A program made the translations under genes and the position numbers. This document shows, piece by piece, positions 46,484-56,470 of a stretch of 64,000 nucleotides of DNA. A model generated the notes under the pieces. That model did not search any database, was not told the origin of the DNA, and worked only from the letters and a program-made list of their open reading frames with translations. The DNA is from Sedimentitalea nanhaiensis DSM 24252 (GTDB lineage Bacteria; Pseudomonadota; Alphaproteobacteria; Rhodobacterales; Rhodobacteraceae), in NCBI RefSeq assembly GCF_000473225.1, contig NZ_KI421509.1:2701741-2765740 (forward strand), read 5' to 3'. How positions within the stretch are numbered: the first letter of the stretch is position 1; each line of letters begins with the position of its first letter.

Positions 46484-47409
46484 GTGAAACGACACCAACT
46501 TCCGGCGCCGCCGGATTGCGCGGCTGGCTGCTGTCGCCGTCGCCCGGCTCGACCCTGCAGGCGCGGTGCCAGCGCGCCTATCTGGGCTGGCTGGCGCTGC
46601 GGTCCAATCCGATTGCCATGACCGGCCTGTTCATCGTTGGCACGCTGGTGTTCATGGCGATCTTTGCGCCGCTGCTGACCGCAACCAACGGGCTGAAGCC
46701 GGATCTGCCGAACCGCCTGCAACCGTTCAGCGCCGAGCACTGGCTGGGCACCGACCAGCTGGGCCGCGACATCTATGACCGCATTGTCTGGGGCTCGCGG
46801 ATCACGCTGTATATTGTCGGGCTGGTATCGGTCATTGTGGTGCCTATCGGTCTCGCGATCGGGACCATCGCGGGCTATATGGGCGGCTGGGTTGACAATG
46901 CCCTGATGCGGTTCACCGATATTTTCCTGGCGTTTCCCCGGCTTATCCTGGCGCTGGCACTGGTTGCGGCGCTGGGGCCGGGGCTGGAGAACGCGGTTCT
47001 GGCCATCGCGCTGACCACCTGGTCGCCCTATGCCCGGATCGCGCGGGCCGAGGTGCTGACCATCCGCAATTCCGAATATATCATGGCGGCACAGGCGCAG
47101 GGCGCGTCGACCTTTCGCATTCTGCGGCGCCACATCGTACCCATGTGCCTGGCTTCGGTCATCATCCGCCTGACGCTGGACATGGCCGGGATCATCCTGA
47201 CCGCGGCGGGTCTGGGCTTTTTGGGGCTGGGCGCGCAACCCCCCAGCCCGGAATGGGGGGCGATGATTTCCACGGGGCGGCAATTGCTGCTGGATCAATG
47301 GTGGGTGCCCACAGTGCCGGGCATCGCGATCTTTCTGGTCAGCCTGGGTTTTTGCCTGTTGGGTGACGGTCTGCGCGACGTGCTCGACCCCAAGAGTTCC
47401 GACACATGA
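46480..47409 (+). CDS. ABC transporter permease (DppC-like)
   Basis: A 309-residue permease: HWLGTDQLGRDIYDRIVWGS, GYMGGWVDNALMRFTDIFLA, and the loop around EYIMAAQAQGASTFRILRRH. Start ATG at 46480 overlaps the upstream stop (ATGA). It pairs with the DppB-like subunit. Confidence 0.93.
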   Translation: MSETTPTSGAAGLRGWLLSPSPGSTLQARCQRAYLGWLALRSNPIAMTGLFIVGTLVFMAIFAPLLTATNGLKPDLPNRLQPFSAEHWLGTDQLGRDIYDRIVWGSRITLYIVGLVSVIVVPIGLAIGTIAGYMGGWVDNALMRFTDIFLAFPRLILALALVAALGPGLENAVLAIALTTWSPYARIARAEVLTIRNSEYIMAAQAQGASTFRILRRHIVPMCLASVIIRLTLDMAGIILTAAGLGFLGLGAQPPSPEWGAMISTGRQLLLDQWWVPTVPGIAIFLVSLGFCLLGDGLRDVLDPKSSDT

Positions 47410-48242
47410 GCCCGCTGTTGTCCGTTCAGGATCTGCGGGTCACGTTCGACACCCATCGCGGGCCGGTCGAGGCGGTGCGTGGGGTATCCTTTGACCTGGG
47501 GCGCGAGCGGTTGGGGATCGTCGGTGAATCCGGCTCTGGAAAATCCCAGACCGGGCGCGCCTTGTTGCGCCTGTCCGCCGCCAACGGTCGGGTCACGGCG
47601 AAACGGATGGAATTCGACGGGATTGATCTGATGACAGCCTCAGAGCGGACCCTGCGCGCCATCCGGGGCGCACGGATTTCAATGATCATGCAGGACCCGC
47701 GCTATTCGCTGAACCCGGTGATGAAGGTCGGGGACCAGATCGCAGAGGCCTTTCGCATCCATTCGACCGCCGACAAACGCCAGGCCCGCGCACGAGCGTT
47801 GGAGATGTTGGAAACGGTGCAGATCCGCGAGCCGGAAAAGGTGTATCAGATGTACCCGCATCAGGTGTCCGGCGGCATGGGCCAGCGGGTGATGATTGCG
47901 ATGATGCTGATACCGAACCCGGATATCATCATCGCGGACGAACCGACCTCGGCGCTGGATGTGACGGTGCAGATGCAGGTTCTGGCGCTGCTGGACGACA
48001 TGGTGCGCGACCGCGGCATGGGTCTGATCCTGATCAGTCACGATCTGAACCTTGTCGCGTCCTTCTGCGACCGGGTGCTGGTGATGTACGCCGGGCAGGT
48101 GATGGAGGTGATCGAGGCGGGCAAACTGCAGAACGCGCAGCATCCCTATACCCGTGGCCTGCTGAGTTGTGTGCCCGAACTTGACCATCCGCAGGATATG
48201 CTGCCCGTGTTGCAGCGCGATCCAGCCTGGTTGACCGGATGA
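47406..48242 (+). CDS. ABC transporter ATP-binding protein (DppD-like)
   Basis: A 278-residue ATPase with Walker A GESGSGKSQTGRALLRL, signature VSGGMGQRVMIAMML, Walker B IIIADEPTSALDV, and the C-terminal oligopeptide extension (YTRGLLSCVPELDHPQ). Four-base overlaps on both sides. Confidence 0.93.
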   Translation: MSPLLSVQDLRVTFDTHRGPVEAVRGVSFDLGRERLGIVGESGSGKSQTGRALLRLSAANGRVTAKRMEFDGIDLMTASERTLRAIRGARISMIMQDPRYSLNPVMKVGDQIAEAFRIHSTADKRQARARALEMLETVQIREPEKVYQMYPHQVSGGMGQRVMIAMMLIPNPDIIIADEPTSALDVTVQMQVLALLDDMVRDRGMGLILISHDLNLVASFCDRVLVMYAGQVMEVIEAGKLQNAQHPYTRGLLSCVPELDHPQDMLPVLQRDPAWLTG

Positions 48243-49033
48243 GCGCGGCGGGGCCGATGATCGAGGTGCAGAACCTCAACGTGACCTTTGGTCAGGGCCG
48301 CACCGAGCTGCACGCCGTGCGGGACGTGTCGTTTGACATTGCCCGTGGCGAATCCTTTGGCTTGGTGGGCGAGTCCGGGTCGGGCAAATCCACCGTCCTG
48401 CGGGCGATTTCGCGTTTGAGCGGGAACTGGACCGGGACGGTCCGGATTGATGGCGCGGAATTGGGGCGCCGCCGTGACCGGACGACTGCCCGGCAGATGC
48501 AGATGGTGTTTCAAGACCCGTACGGGTCACTGCATCCGCGCCATACGATCAACGACATCCTTATGGAGCCGCTGGAGATTCACCGCATGGACCGGCGCGG
48601 GGCGCGGGTTTTGCAGGCGCTGGACGAGGTCGGGCTGGGCATCGAGATGCGATTTCGCTATCCCTATCAGATCTCGGGCGGTCAACGTCAACGCATCGCC
48701 ATTGCCCGGGCATTGATCCTTGAGCCCGAGATTTTGTTGCTGGACGAGCCGACCTCGGCATTGGATGTCTCGGTGCAGGCGGAAATCCTGAACTTGTTGA
48801 AAACGCTGCAACGCGAGCGCGGCCTGACCTATCTGATGGTCAGTCACAACCTGGCCGTCGTCGCGCATATGTGCGAGCGTGTTGCGGTGATGAACCGGGG
48901 GCAGTTCATTGAAGAACTGACCACGGCACAGTTGCGGTCCGGGACGCCGACGCAGGACTATACCCGGCAATTGTTGTCGGCCAGTGGCCAGTACAGCCGC
49001 GACACCGCCAAATCCTTTGTCACCTTCGAATGA
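48239..49033 (+). CDS. ABC transporter ATP-binding protein (DppF-like)
   Basis: A 264-residue ATPase: Walker A GESGSGKSTVLRAI, signature ISGGQRQRIAIARALIL and Walker B LLLDEPTSALDVSVQ. Second nucleotide-binding subunit of the same importer. Confidence 0.93.
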   Translation: MSAAGPMIEVQNLNVTFGQGRTELHAVRDVSFDIARGESFGLVGESGSGKSTVLRAISRLSGNWTGTVRIDGAELGRRRDRTTARQMQMVFQDPYGSLHPRHTINDILMEPLEIHRMDRRGARVLQALDEVGLGIEMRFRYPYQISGGQRQRIAIARALILEPEILLLDEPTSALDVSVQAEILNLLKTLQRERGLTYLMVSHNLAVVAHMCERVAVMNRGQFIEELTTAQLRSGTPTQDYTRQLLSASGQYSRDTAKSFVTFE

Positions 49034-50253
49034 GCCGGGACAAGGCAATCCGGGCCCGGGCAAAGGCGGTGATCCCGGGGGGCATGTGGGGTCACATGGA
49101 CGTTGCCGCCCTGCCGGCGGGCTATCCGCAGTTCTTTGCCTCTGCCGATGGCGCGCGGGTGCGGGATGTGGACGGCAACGAATATATCGATTTCATGTGC
49201 GGCTACGGGCCGATGATCCTGGGGTATAACGATCCCGAGGTCGAAGCAGCGTTCCGGCTTCAGCATGCGGCGCTGGAGATTGCAAACGGACCGGCCGAAG
49301 TGACGGTGGATCTGGCCGAAACGCTGGTCGAGCTGATCCCGGCGGCGGATTGGGCGATGTTTTCAAAGAATGGCACCGATGCCACCACCGCCTGTGTGAC
49401 GATCGCGCGGGCGCAAACCGGGCGATCCAAGATTCTGGTGGCCAACGGGGCCTATCACGGGGCCGCGCCCTGGTGTACGCCACGTCCCGCCGGGACAACC
49501 CTTGAGGACCGGGCACATCTGATTCACTACGACTATAACGATATGGAGTCCCTGAACCGGGCGATGGAACGGGCCGGACCGGATCTGGCTGGGATCGTTA
49601 CATCGGCTTTTCGCCATGATATCCGCCGGGATCAGGAAATGCCGACACCCGAATTTGCGCGTGCCATGCGGCGGTTGGCCGATGCGGCCGGCGCGGCGTT
49701 GATATTGGACGATGTGCGCGCGGGGTTTCGTATCGACCTTGGAGGCAGTTGGGAGCCATTGGGCGTCCGGCCCGATCTGTCCGCATGGAGCAAGGCGCTG
49801 GGCAATGGCCATCCGATCGCGGCGGTCACCGGTAATGACAGATTTCGCGATGCGGCGCGCCAGGTCTTCGTGACCGGGTCGTTCTGGTGCGGGGCGGGGG
49901 CAATGGCGGCGGCCCTGGCGACAGTGCAAAAATTGCGCAGGATCGATGCGATCCGCCATATGGTCCGTCTTGGCGGGATGTTGCGGGCGGGCGTTCAGGC
50001 ACAGGCCGACGATCTGGGGCTGGGACTGCGGCAAAGCGGGCCGCCACAGATGCCGCTGATGCTGTTTGACGACGATCCCGATTTTGCCAAGGGCAATCTG
50101 TTCGCGGTAACCGCCCTGCGCCATGGCGTGTATCTGCACCCATGGCACAACATGTTTCTGTCGGCCGCACATACAGAAGACGACATCGAACGCGCCTTGG
50201 TGGCGACACAACAGGGTCTGGATGCCGTTGCGCGGCAGTTTCCGCCGACCTGA
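49030..50253 (+). CDS. Class III aminotransferase (glutamate-semialdehyde-aminomutase-like)
   Basis: A 407-residue PLP enzyme with KNGTDATTACVTIARAQTGR, DDVRAGFRIDLGG and the PLP Lys in SAWSKALGNGHPIAAV. It resembles HemL-type enzymes but sits as the last gene of a peptide importer operon (ATGA overlap), so a catabolic or D-/beta-amino acid substrate is more likely than haem synthesis. Confidence 0.87.
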   Translation: MSRDKAIRARAKAVIPGGMWGHMDVAALPAGYPQFFASADGARVRDVDGNEYIDFMCGYGPMILGYNDPEVEAAFRLQHAALEIANGPAEVTVDLAETLVELIPAADWAMFSKNGTDATTACVTIARAQTGRSKILVANGAYHGAAPWCTPRPAGTTLEDRAHLIHYDYNDMESLNRAMERAGPDLAGIVTSAFRHDIRRDQEMPTPEFARAMRRLADAAGAALILDDVRAGFRIDLGGSWEPLGVRPDLSAWSKALGNGHPIAAVTGNDRFRDAARQVFVTGSFWCGAGAMAAALATVQKLRRIDAIRHMVRLGGMLRAGVQAQADDLGLGLRQSGPPQMPLMLFDDDPDFAKGNLFAVTALRHGVYLHPWHNMFLSAAHTEDDIERALVATQQGLDAVARQFPPT

Positions 50254-50261
50254 CGCTTCGC

Positions 50262-52574
50262 CTATCGTTGTTTCATCGCGTCCAGCAGGGCCGAACCCAG
50301 AGATCCGGTCTGACTCGCGGGTTTGGAGGGCGGTTGCGCCTTGCCGGTGCCGCGTGCCGGCGGTTTGCCCCTGGGGGCGTTGCCCCGTTCGGCCCGGTCT
50401 TGACGAGCCGTGGCACCGCCGTCTTTGCGCATGCTTAACCCGATGCGATTGCGTGGAATATCGACTTCGGTCACACGCACCTGCACCACGTCACCGGCCT
50501 TGACCACCTCGTGCGGGTCCTTGACGAACCGGTCGGCCAGTTGGCTAACATGGACCAGCCCGTCCTGATGTACGCCGACATCGACAAAGGCACCAAAGGC
50601 GGCCACGTTGGTCACCGTCCCTTCAAGCCGCATTCCCGGTTTCAGATCCTTGATGTCTTCGACCCCATCGGCAAACACCGCCGTTTTAAAGGCCGGACGG
50701 GGATCGCGGCCGGGTTTTTCCAACTCGCCCAGGATGTCGCGGACGGTGGGCAGGCCAAAGCTGTCATCGACAAAATCTTCGGGGCGCAGCCGCCGCAACG
50801 CGGCCGGATCTGCCATCACGGCGCGCAGATCGCGCCCACAGGCGGCAACGATACGCCGCGCCAAGCCATAGGCCTCGGGGTGCACGGACGAGGAATCCAG
50901 CGGTTCCTGGCCATCGCGGATGCGCAGGAAACCCGCGCATTGCTCAAACGCGCGCGGCCCCAGCCGGGCAACCTTGAGCAAATCCTTGCGCGACCGGAAC
51001 GCGCCCTTTGCGTCGCGATGTGCGACGACGGCCTCGGCCAGGCCCGGACCCAATCCGGAGACATGCGCCAACAGGGGCGCGGAGGCGGTATTCAGATCCA
51101 CGCCCACTGCGTTCACCGCATCCTCGACCACAGCGGCAAGGGATTTGTCCAGCCGGTGCTGATCGACATCGTGCTGATACTGCCCGACACCGATGGATTT
51201 GGGCTCGATCTTGACCAGTTCCGCCAGCGGGTCCTGCAAGCGACGGGCAATCGACACCGCGCCGCGCAGCGAGACATCCAGATCGGGAAACTCGCGCGCG
51301 GCCAGTTCCGAGGCAGAATAGACCGAGGCCCCCGCCTCGCTGACCACGACCTTGCTGGGGGCTTTTTGTTCCTTGGGCAACAGGGCCAGCGTGTCGGCGA
51401 CCATCCGCTCGGTTTCGCGGCTGGCGGTGCCGTTGCCGATGGCGATCAGTTCGACCCCATGCTGCCGGACCAGCCGCAAGATCGCGGACTGTGCGCCACG
51501 CAGGTCATTCCTGGGCTGGAACGGATACAGCGTTTCGGTCGCGACCACCTTGCCGGTGTCATCCACCACCGCAGCCTTGACCCCGGTGCGGATACCCGGA
51601 TCGAGCCCCAGTGTCGCGCGCGGCCCCGCAGGTGCGGCCAGCAACAGATCCTTGAGGTTGCGGGCAAAGACGGCAATCGCCTCGTCATGGGCGCGGCTGC
51701 GCAGGTCGCTGAACAGGTCCATCATCATGGTCGTCGCCAGCTTGACCCGCCATGTCCAGCCCGCCGCCGCCCGCAGCCAGACATCGCCGGCACCCGAACC
51801 GGCGGGGTTGAGGCGGCGTGCGACAATGGCTTCGGCCCGTGCGGCACCGGTGTCGGGGGCGATATCCACCGTCACAACCCCTTCTTTGGACGCGCGCAGC
51901 ATGGCAAGCGCCCGGTGGGACGGCACCTTGGACCAGGGTTCGCGATGATGGAAATAGTCCGAGAATTTGGCGCCCTTGTCTTCCTGTCCGGGAATCACCG
52001 TGGCACTGAGCACGGCATCCTGATGCATGAAATTGCGCAGGGCCCCCAACAGTTCGGCGTCTTCGCACAGACGTTCGGCCAGGATGTCACGCGCACCGGT
52101 CAATGCCGATTTGGTATCCTGCACCGCCTCGCTCAGATAGGCGGCGGCCAGGGTTTCCGGATCTGCGTTGCGGTCTGCAAGGATCGATTCAAGCAGCGGC
52201 TCCAACCCTTTTTCGCGCGCAATCATCGCCTTGGTGCGGCGTTTCGGTTTGTAGGGCAGATAAATATCTTCCAGCGCGGCCTTGGTGTCGGCCCCGGCAA
52301 TCGCGCGGGCCAGATCATCGGTCAGCTTGTCCTGCGAGCGGATTGAGTCAAGGATCGTGCTGCGCCGCGCTTCGAGTTCGCGCAGATAGCCCATCCGCTC
52401 GGCAAGGTTGCGCAGTTGGGTGTCGTCCAACCCGCCGGTGGCTTCCTTGCGATAGCGGGCCACAAAAGGCACTGTCGCACCGTCGTCCAGCAGGGCAATT
52501 GCGGCCTGGACCTGTTCGGGGCGGGCTGCAATCTCGGTCGCGATGGTTCGTACGATGCGCTGAGCGGTGTTCAA
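50262..52574 (-). CDS. tex: RNA-binding transcription accessory protein Tex
   Basis: A 770-residue Tex protein. The Tex N-terminal region (residues 1-190), a YqgF-like core with GLDPGIRTGVKAAVVDDTGK, a helix-hairpin-helix part near VGVDLNTASAPLLAHVSGLG, and an S1 RNA-binding domain (LEGTVTNVAAFGAFVDVGVH) in that order. The basic tail after about 720 is of low complexity. It probably acts with RNA polymerase or RNA turnover. Confidence 0.96.
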   Translation of the reverse strand: MNTAQRIVRTIATEIAARPEQVQAAIALLDDGATVPFVARYRKEATGGLDDTQLRNLAERMGYLRELEARRSTILDSIRSQDKLTDDLARAIAGADTKAALEDIYLPYKPKRRTKAMIAREKGLEPLLESILADRNADPETLAAAYLSEAVQDTKSALTGARDILAERLCEDAELLGALRNFMHQDAVLSATVIPGQEDKGAKFSDYFHHREPWSKVPSHRALAMLRASKEGVVTVDIAPDTGAARAEAIVARRLNPAGSGAGDVWLRAAAGWTWRVKLATTMMMDLFSDLRSRAHDEAIAVFARNLKDLLLAAPAGPRATLGLDPGIRTGVKAAVVDDTGKVVATETLYPFQPRNDLRGAQSAILRLVRQHGVELIAIGNGTASRETERMVADTLALLPKEQKAPSKVVVSEAGASVYSASELAAREFPDLDVSLRGAVSIARRLQDPLAELVKIEPKSIGVGQYQHDVDQHRLDKSLAAVVEDAVNAVGVDLNTASAPLLAHVSGLGPGLAEAVVAHRDAKGAFRSRKDLLKVARLGPRAFEQCAGFLRIRDGQEPLDSSSVHPEAYGLARRIVAACGRDLRAVMADPAALRRLRPEDFVDDSFGLPTVRDILGELEKPGRDPRPAFKTAVFADGVEDIKDLKPGMRLEGTVTNVAAFGAFVDVGVHQDGLVHVSQLADRFVKDPHEVVKAGDVVQVRVTEVDIPRNRIGLSMRKDGGATARQDRAERGNAPRGKPPARGTGKAQPPSKPASQTGSLGSALLDAMKQR

Positions 52575-52759
52575 TGACGCCTCCTGTCGATGGCCGGGAC
52601 ATCTGACATAGCCAAGCCAATGGCCCGCGCCAAGAGAAACCTTGGCATGTTGTATCGCAGATTATCGCGGACCTCCCCCTGCGGGTGGCCGACCATGCCC
52701 CGATGGATGCCTGTCTGCAGGCGTGCTGAACCGGTGCGGGTATTTTCCGAGAAGCTCAA

Positions 52760-52963
52760 CGGAAAAAGCGATCCCAAAAAACGGAAAATGATGCGCTTTG
52801 CCGATGTGCGATTGAACGATCCCGGCTTGAGCAAATAATCCGTCCACATGCCTTCGAGCAGTGCCATTATGCCGTGGGTCGCGTCCCTTGCAGCGATCTG
52901 GGGCTTCGGGAGATCGATCTGCTGCGCAATGCTTTCGAAGGCGGCCAGTATCGGGCCCCTCAC
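52760..52963 (-). pseudogene. TetR-family regulator relic (C-terminal part)
   Basis: About 68 residues, LAAFESIAQQIDLPKPQIAA then DATHGIMALLEGMWTDYLL and SAKRIIFRFLGSLFP, match the ligand domain of BetI-like TetR regulators. The DNA-binding half is missing, and the frame runs on without homology. Confidence 0.6.
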
Positions 52964-53040
52964 CCTGTCGTTGCGCGTGTCCGAATAGCGGCCAATCCCG
53001 GTGCGATTGCGCGCTTCGCGGCAGAATACGGCTTGCCTGA

Positions 53041-53709
53041 ATGGCGCTGGCCTATCCGATCGCCCATTTCATCGCGTTTCGAACCGGGAAAAAGCCGTTC
53101 TGGCTGCTGCCGATCGCCATCCCTTTCTGGAGCAGATATCTGCTGCGGTTTTTTCGTGGAAGCAATCCTTGGCTTTAACGGGGTTCTGAAACCGGCCCCG
53201 ATGGGTCTTGGGTCGATCCACGAGCCCGTTTCGTTCCTGCTTTCCACTCAGTTTGCCGTAGTGCCGATGCTGGCCCATGCCTGGGCAGAGATCGCTATTT
53301 TGCCGCTGTATGTCTCGCCGCAGACAGTCGACCGCTGTTGCTGGAGGCCGCAACCGGCCTGCGCAGTTTCCTGCGGGTCACCCTGCCGTTGTCGATTCCG
53401 TGCATCATCGTTGCGTCGTCGATGCAGGTGACGTTTCTCAGCGCAGGTTTGAAATCCTTGCTGAGCACCGCGATCCCGGGGCATGTGTTCCTGGCGATCC
53501 CATTCGCGGTGTTGACCATGAAATCTGCTTTTGAGGTATTCGATCAATTGCTCGAGAAAGCCGCCTGCGCTGCCGGTCCATATCCGGAGCCAGATCCGCT
53601 TTCCCGCCAAGTTTCCCAATACCCTGGCGTTGGGCTCCATATTGCCACTGTTCTCGGCCGGGCCGCTTTTGCGGGCCGTGTCCTTCTGCCGCCGCACAGA
53701 CCGGGGAAC
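53041..53709 (+). pseudogene. Polyamine-type ABC permease relic (PotB/PotC fusion by decay)
   Basis: Homology to Pot-type permeases is spread over frames. PIAHFIAFRTGKKPFWLLP opens in one frame, VEAILGFNGVLKPAPMGLG and AHAWAEIAILPLYVS continue in another, then LLEAATGLRSFLRVTLPLSI returns to the first. The later part (PGHVFLAIPFAVLTMKSAFE) looks like PotC, so an internal deletion joined the two. Several frameshifts and a stop make it nonfunctional. Confidence 0.72.
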
Positions 53710-53712
53710 ACC

Positions 53713-53820
53713 ATGACAGATAAGCCGATCATTACGCTCGGCGGCGTTGAAAAACGTTTTGGCGGTTTTGTCGCGATCAAGGATCTGGGCCTGACCCCGA
53801 CGGGGCGAAATCACGATTGA
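53713..53820 (+). pseudogene. Polyamine-type ABC ATPase relic (first 35 residues of PotA)
   Basis: MTDKPIITLGGVEKRFGGFV followed by AIKDLGLTPTGRNHD matches the N-terminus of PotA-like ATPases up to just before Walker A and then stops. The rest is gone. It follows the permease relic, consistent with a dead pot operon. Confidence 0.68.
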
Positions 53821-53859
53821 CGGTCCGCCGATGCGTGGGGTGCCTGCCAATCAGGTTGC

Positions 53860-54701
53860 CTAAGAAATACAGTTGCTGGCTTCTGCTCGTGTCGGAAATT
53901 TCCCTGAGAAGGTTGGAATGCCCATGTTGAGCTGCTGATCGGCCACATCATAGTCGGTATGGCCAAGCTTTCCGACATTGGTTGACCCGACCAGATTAGG
54001 GTCGGCGGAAGACAGGTGGAATTCCTTGTGGATGATGGCCTCGGTCGCGCCGGTATAGGCCGCGATGTTACAAAAGGTGACCTCGGAATAGCCGCGATCA
54101 TATTTCTGCATCAGGCCCTCGCTGCACTGGGCATATCCGGTGACGATGGGCAGTTCTGTTTCCAGATCCACTCCGTCCAGCCCGCGAGAAATGCGTTGAG
54201 GCAGGGTGCATTCGCGTGCGCCGCGCCAGCCGCTGAGATCGACGAACCGGGCGTTGACCCCTGCGCGCTGCAGCAGCGTTGTGACAAAGGCCGAGTGTGC
54301 CTCGCCCAGACCAGACAGAAGCTCGCGGGTTACGGCCATATGGTCGGACAGCCGAAAATGACCGTAGGAACACAAGCGCTGCAGATCGAAAAGACAGGAT
54401 CGGGTGCCCTCGATCCGCTCGCGGACGAATTCATCGGCCATGCCCGTTGCGACATTGGTCAGCGCATTCAGCCAGCCATGATCGTTGTGGTCATTTGAAA
54501 ACAGGGCATAGACACCCGGTTGCCCGGATTTCTTGTGTTCAAGCAGCAGGTTGGTGATCCCGCCAAATGCGGAAACACAAAGATCCGATGATAGAGCCCG
54601 GATCCAGAACGGTCCCCAATCAGCAGGGTGTCGCATAGGTCGCGGATGCGGCTCGTCGAGGTGCCGCCAATTTTCTCGACGGTATGTTTTGGAAATGTCA
54701 C
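53860..54701 (-). pseudogene. Ectoine-type aspartokinase relic (ask_ect)
   Basis: The first 40 residues (HTVEKIGGTSTSRIRDLCDT) match aspartokinases of ectoine clusters. A single-base loss near 54575 shifts the frame, after which VSAFGGITNLLLEHKKSGQP and KEFHLSSADPNLVGSTNVGK continue the kinase domain. The frame ends at NMGIPTF plus unrelated residues, so the C-terminal ACT region is missing. Both lesions imply loss of function. It lies 34 bases behind ectC. Confidence 0.82.
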
Positions 54702-54735
54702 AAGTATCTGCCCGACATCAGCGCCGAAGCCTTTT

Positions 54736-55128
54736 TCAACTGTCTTCCAGAGCGTAGGATCCGTCGGCCTGATGGACTTCGCTGCCGGTCACTGGCGGGT
54801 TAAAGACACAGGCCATGACCAGATCTTCCTCGGCGCGCAGCGTGTGACGGTCATGGTCGTTCAGCGCGTACATGACGCCGGGTTGAATGTGATGTGTCCT
54901 GCCTGTCGCAAGGTCGGTGATCGATCCGGTGCCCTGAATGCAATACACGCTCTCGAAATGGTTCTTGTATTCGAACGTGTGTTCGGATCCGGCATCCAGG
55001 AACGTGATGTGGAACGAAAATCCCATCCCGTCTTCGGCCAGAAGCATCCGGACCGAGGACCATTTGGCATCCGACACAACCCTGTTGCGCTCGGTCTTGA
55101 TGATCTTGTTGAAATCTCTGACGATCAT
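54736..55128 (-). CDS. ectC: L-ectoine synthase
   Basis: A 130-residue cupin enzyme with [40 protein letters not shown] and [20 protein letters not shown]. It closes N-gamma-acetyl-diaminobutyrate to ectoine. The ATG at 55128 lies five bases after ectB; a few upstream codons are open but unlike the family. Confidence 0.97.
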   Translation of the reverse strand: MIVRDFNKIIKTERNRVVSDAKWSSVRMLLAEDGMGFSFHITFLDAGSEHTFEYKNHFESVYCIQGTGSITDLATGRTHHIQPGVMYALNDHDRHTLRAEEDLVMACVFNPPVTGSEVHQADGSYALEDS

Positions 55129-55132
55129 GGTC

Positions 55133-56422
55133 TTACTCCGCCGCAAATCTGGTAGATTGGGTCACGTCGCGTGCTGCGTCGAGCAGGATGTTCAGCCCCT
55201 TGCGGAACTGCTGTTCCGGCGTGGTCAATGGCGCCAGAACCTTGACGACCTGACCTTCAGAGCCAGAGGTCTCAATGATCAATCCCTTGCGGAACGCCCG
55301 TGCGCAGATCTCGCCGGCCAAGTGGCCGCATCCCACGTCGACCCCCAGCATCAGACCGCGCCCCTTCAACCGCGCGCCGGGAACCAGGTCGACCAGGTTG
55401 CGCAGGGCCTCTGTCAGGATCTCGGCCTTCTTGCCTAATCCCTCTTGAAAGGTGTCATCGCTCCAGAATTTCTCGATCGTGACCTTCGCCGTGACAAAGG
55501 CATGGGTGTTGCCACGGAAGGTGCCATTGTGTTCTGCCGGGCCGAATACATCGTGCTGCGGGCGGACCAGCATCAACGCCATCGGCAGGCCGAAACCCGA
55601 GATCGATTTGGCCAGAGTGACAATGTCGGGCACGATGCCCATATCCTCGAACGAAAAGAACGTGCCGCATCGACCGCAACCGGCCTGGATGTCATCGACG
55701 ATCAGCAGGGCACCGTGTCGTTTGGCGACATCGGCCACCTGCCGGAGCCATTCGGGGCTGGCGGCATTCAGCCCGCCTTCGCCCTGAACGGTTTCAAGGA
55801 TGATCGCGGCGGGGGCGTCGACACCGCTGGAGCGGTCTGTCAGCATCGCATCGAGATAGTCCGCCGTATCGATCTCGCTGCCGATGAAATTGTCATATGG
55901 CATGCGCGTCACACCGTTCAGCGTTACCCCGGCCGCGCCGCGATGATAGTTGTTTCCTGTGGCCGCCAGCGCCCCGGCAGTGACGCCGTGAAACCCGTTT
56001 GTGAAGGCGATGATGTTGGTGCGCCCTGTGACCTTGCGGGCGATTTTCATCGCGGCTTCAACCGCATTCGCGCCCGTCGGCCCGGTGAACATCACGCGAT
56101 GATCCATGTCGCGCGGTTCAAGGATATGCGTCTCGAAAGCGTCCAAAAACGCGGCTTTGGTATCCGTGTGCAAATCGAGCGCATGTGCCATGCCATCGGC
56201 GCTGATATGTTCGATCAGGGCTGCCTTCATGTCGGCATCGTTGTGGCCATAGTTCAAGGATGAACAACCTGCGAGGAAATCGATATAATCCCGCCCGTTG
56301 ATATCGGTCATTTCCGACCCCGAGGCCCGGGTGAAAACCGTATCGAAGCCACGGCAATAACTACGGGCCTCGGATTCACGGCGTTTGAATACGGAAATTT
56401 CGGCTGACTTGGCGGTCGGCAT
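55133..56422 (-). CDS. ectB: Diaminobutyrate-2-oxoglutarate aminotransferase
   Basis: A 429-residue class III aminotransferase. The sequence runs through [39 protein letters not shown] and the PLP Lys in [15 protein letters not shown]. First step of ectoine synthesis, from aspartate semialdehyde and glutamate. Confidence 0.96.
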   Translation of the reverse strand: MPTAKSAEISVFKRRESEARSYCRGFDTVFTRASGSEMTDINGRDYIDFLAGCSSLNYGHNDADMKAALIEHISADGMAHALDLHTDTKAAFLDAFETHILEPRDMDHRVMFTGPTGANAVEAAMKIARKVTGRTNIIAFTNGFHGVTAGALAATGNNYHRGAAGVTLNGVTRMPYDNFIGSEIDTADYLDAMLTDRSSGVDAPAAIILETVQGEGGLNAASPEWLRQVADVAKRHGALLIVDDIQAGCGRCGTFFSFEDMGIVPDIVTLAKSISGFGLPMALMLVRPQHDVFGPAEHNGTFRGNTHAFVTAKVTIEKFWSDDTFQEGLGKKAEILTEALRNLVDLVPGARLKGRGLMLGVDVGCGHLAGEICARAFRKGLIIETSGSEGQVVKVLAPLTTPEQQFRKGLNILLDAARDVTQSTRFAAE

Positions 56423-56470
56423 TTGGTGTCCTTCGGGTATGAGACGGGAAAGCGGCGGCGCTACAGGCGT

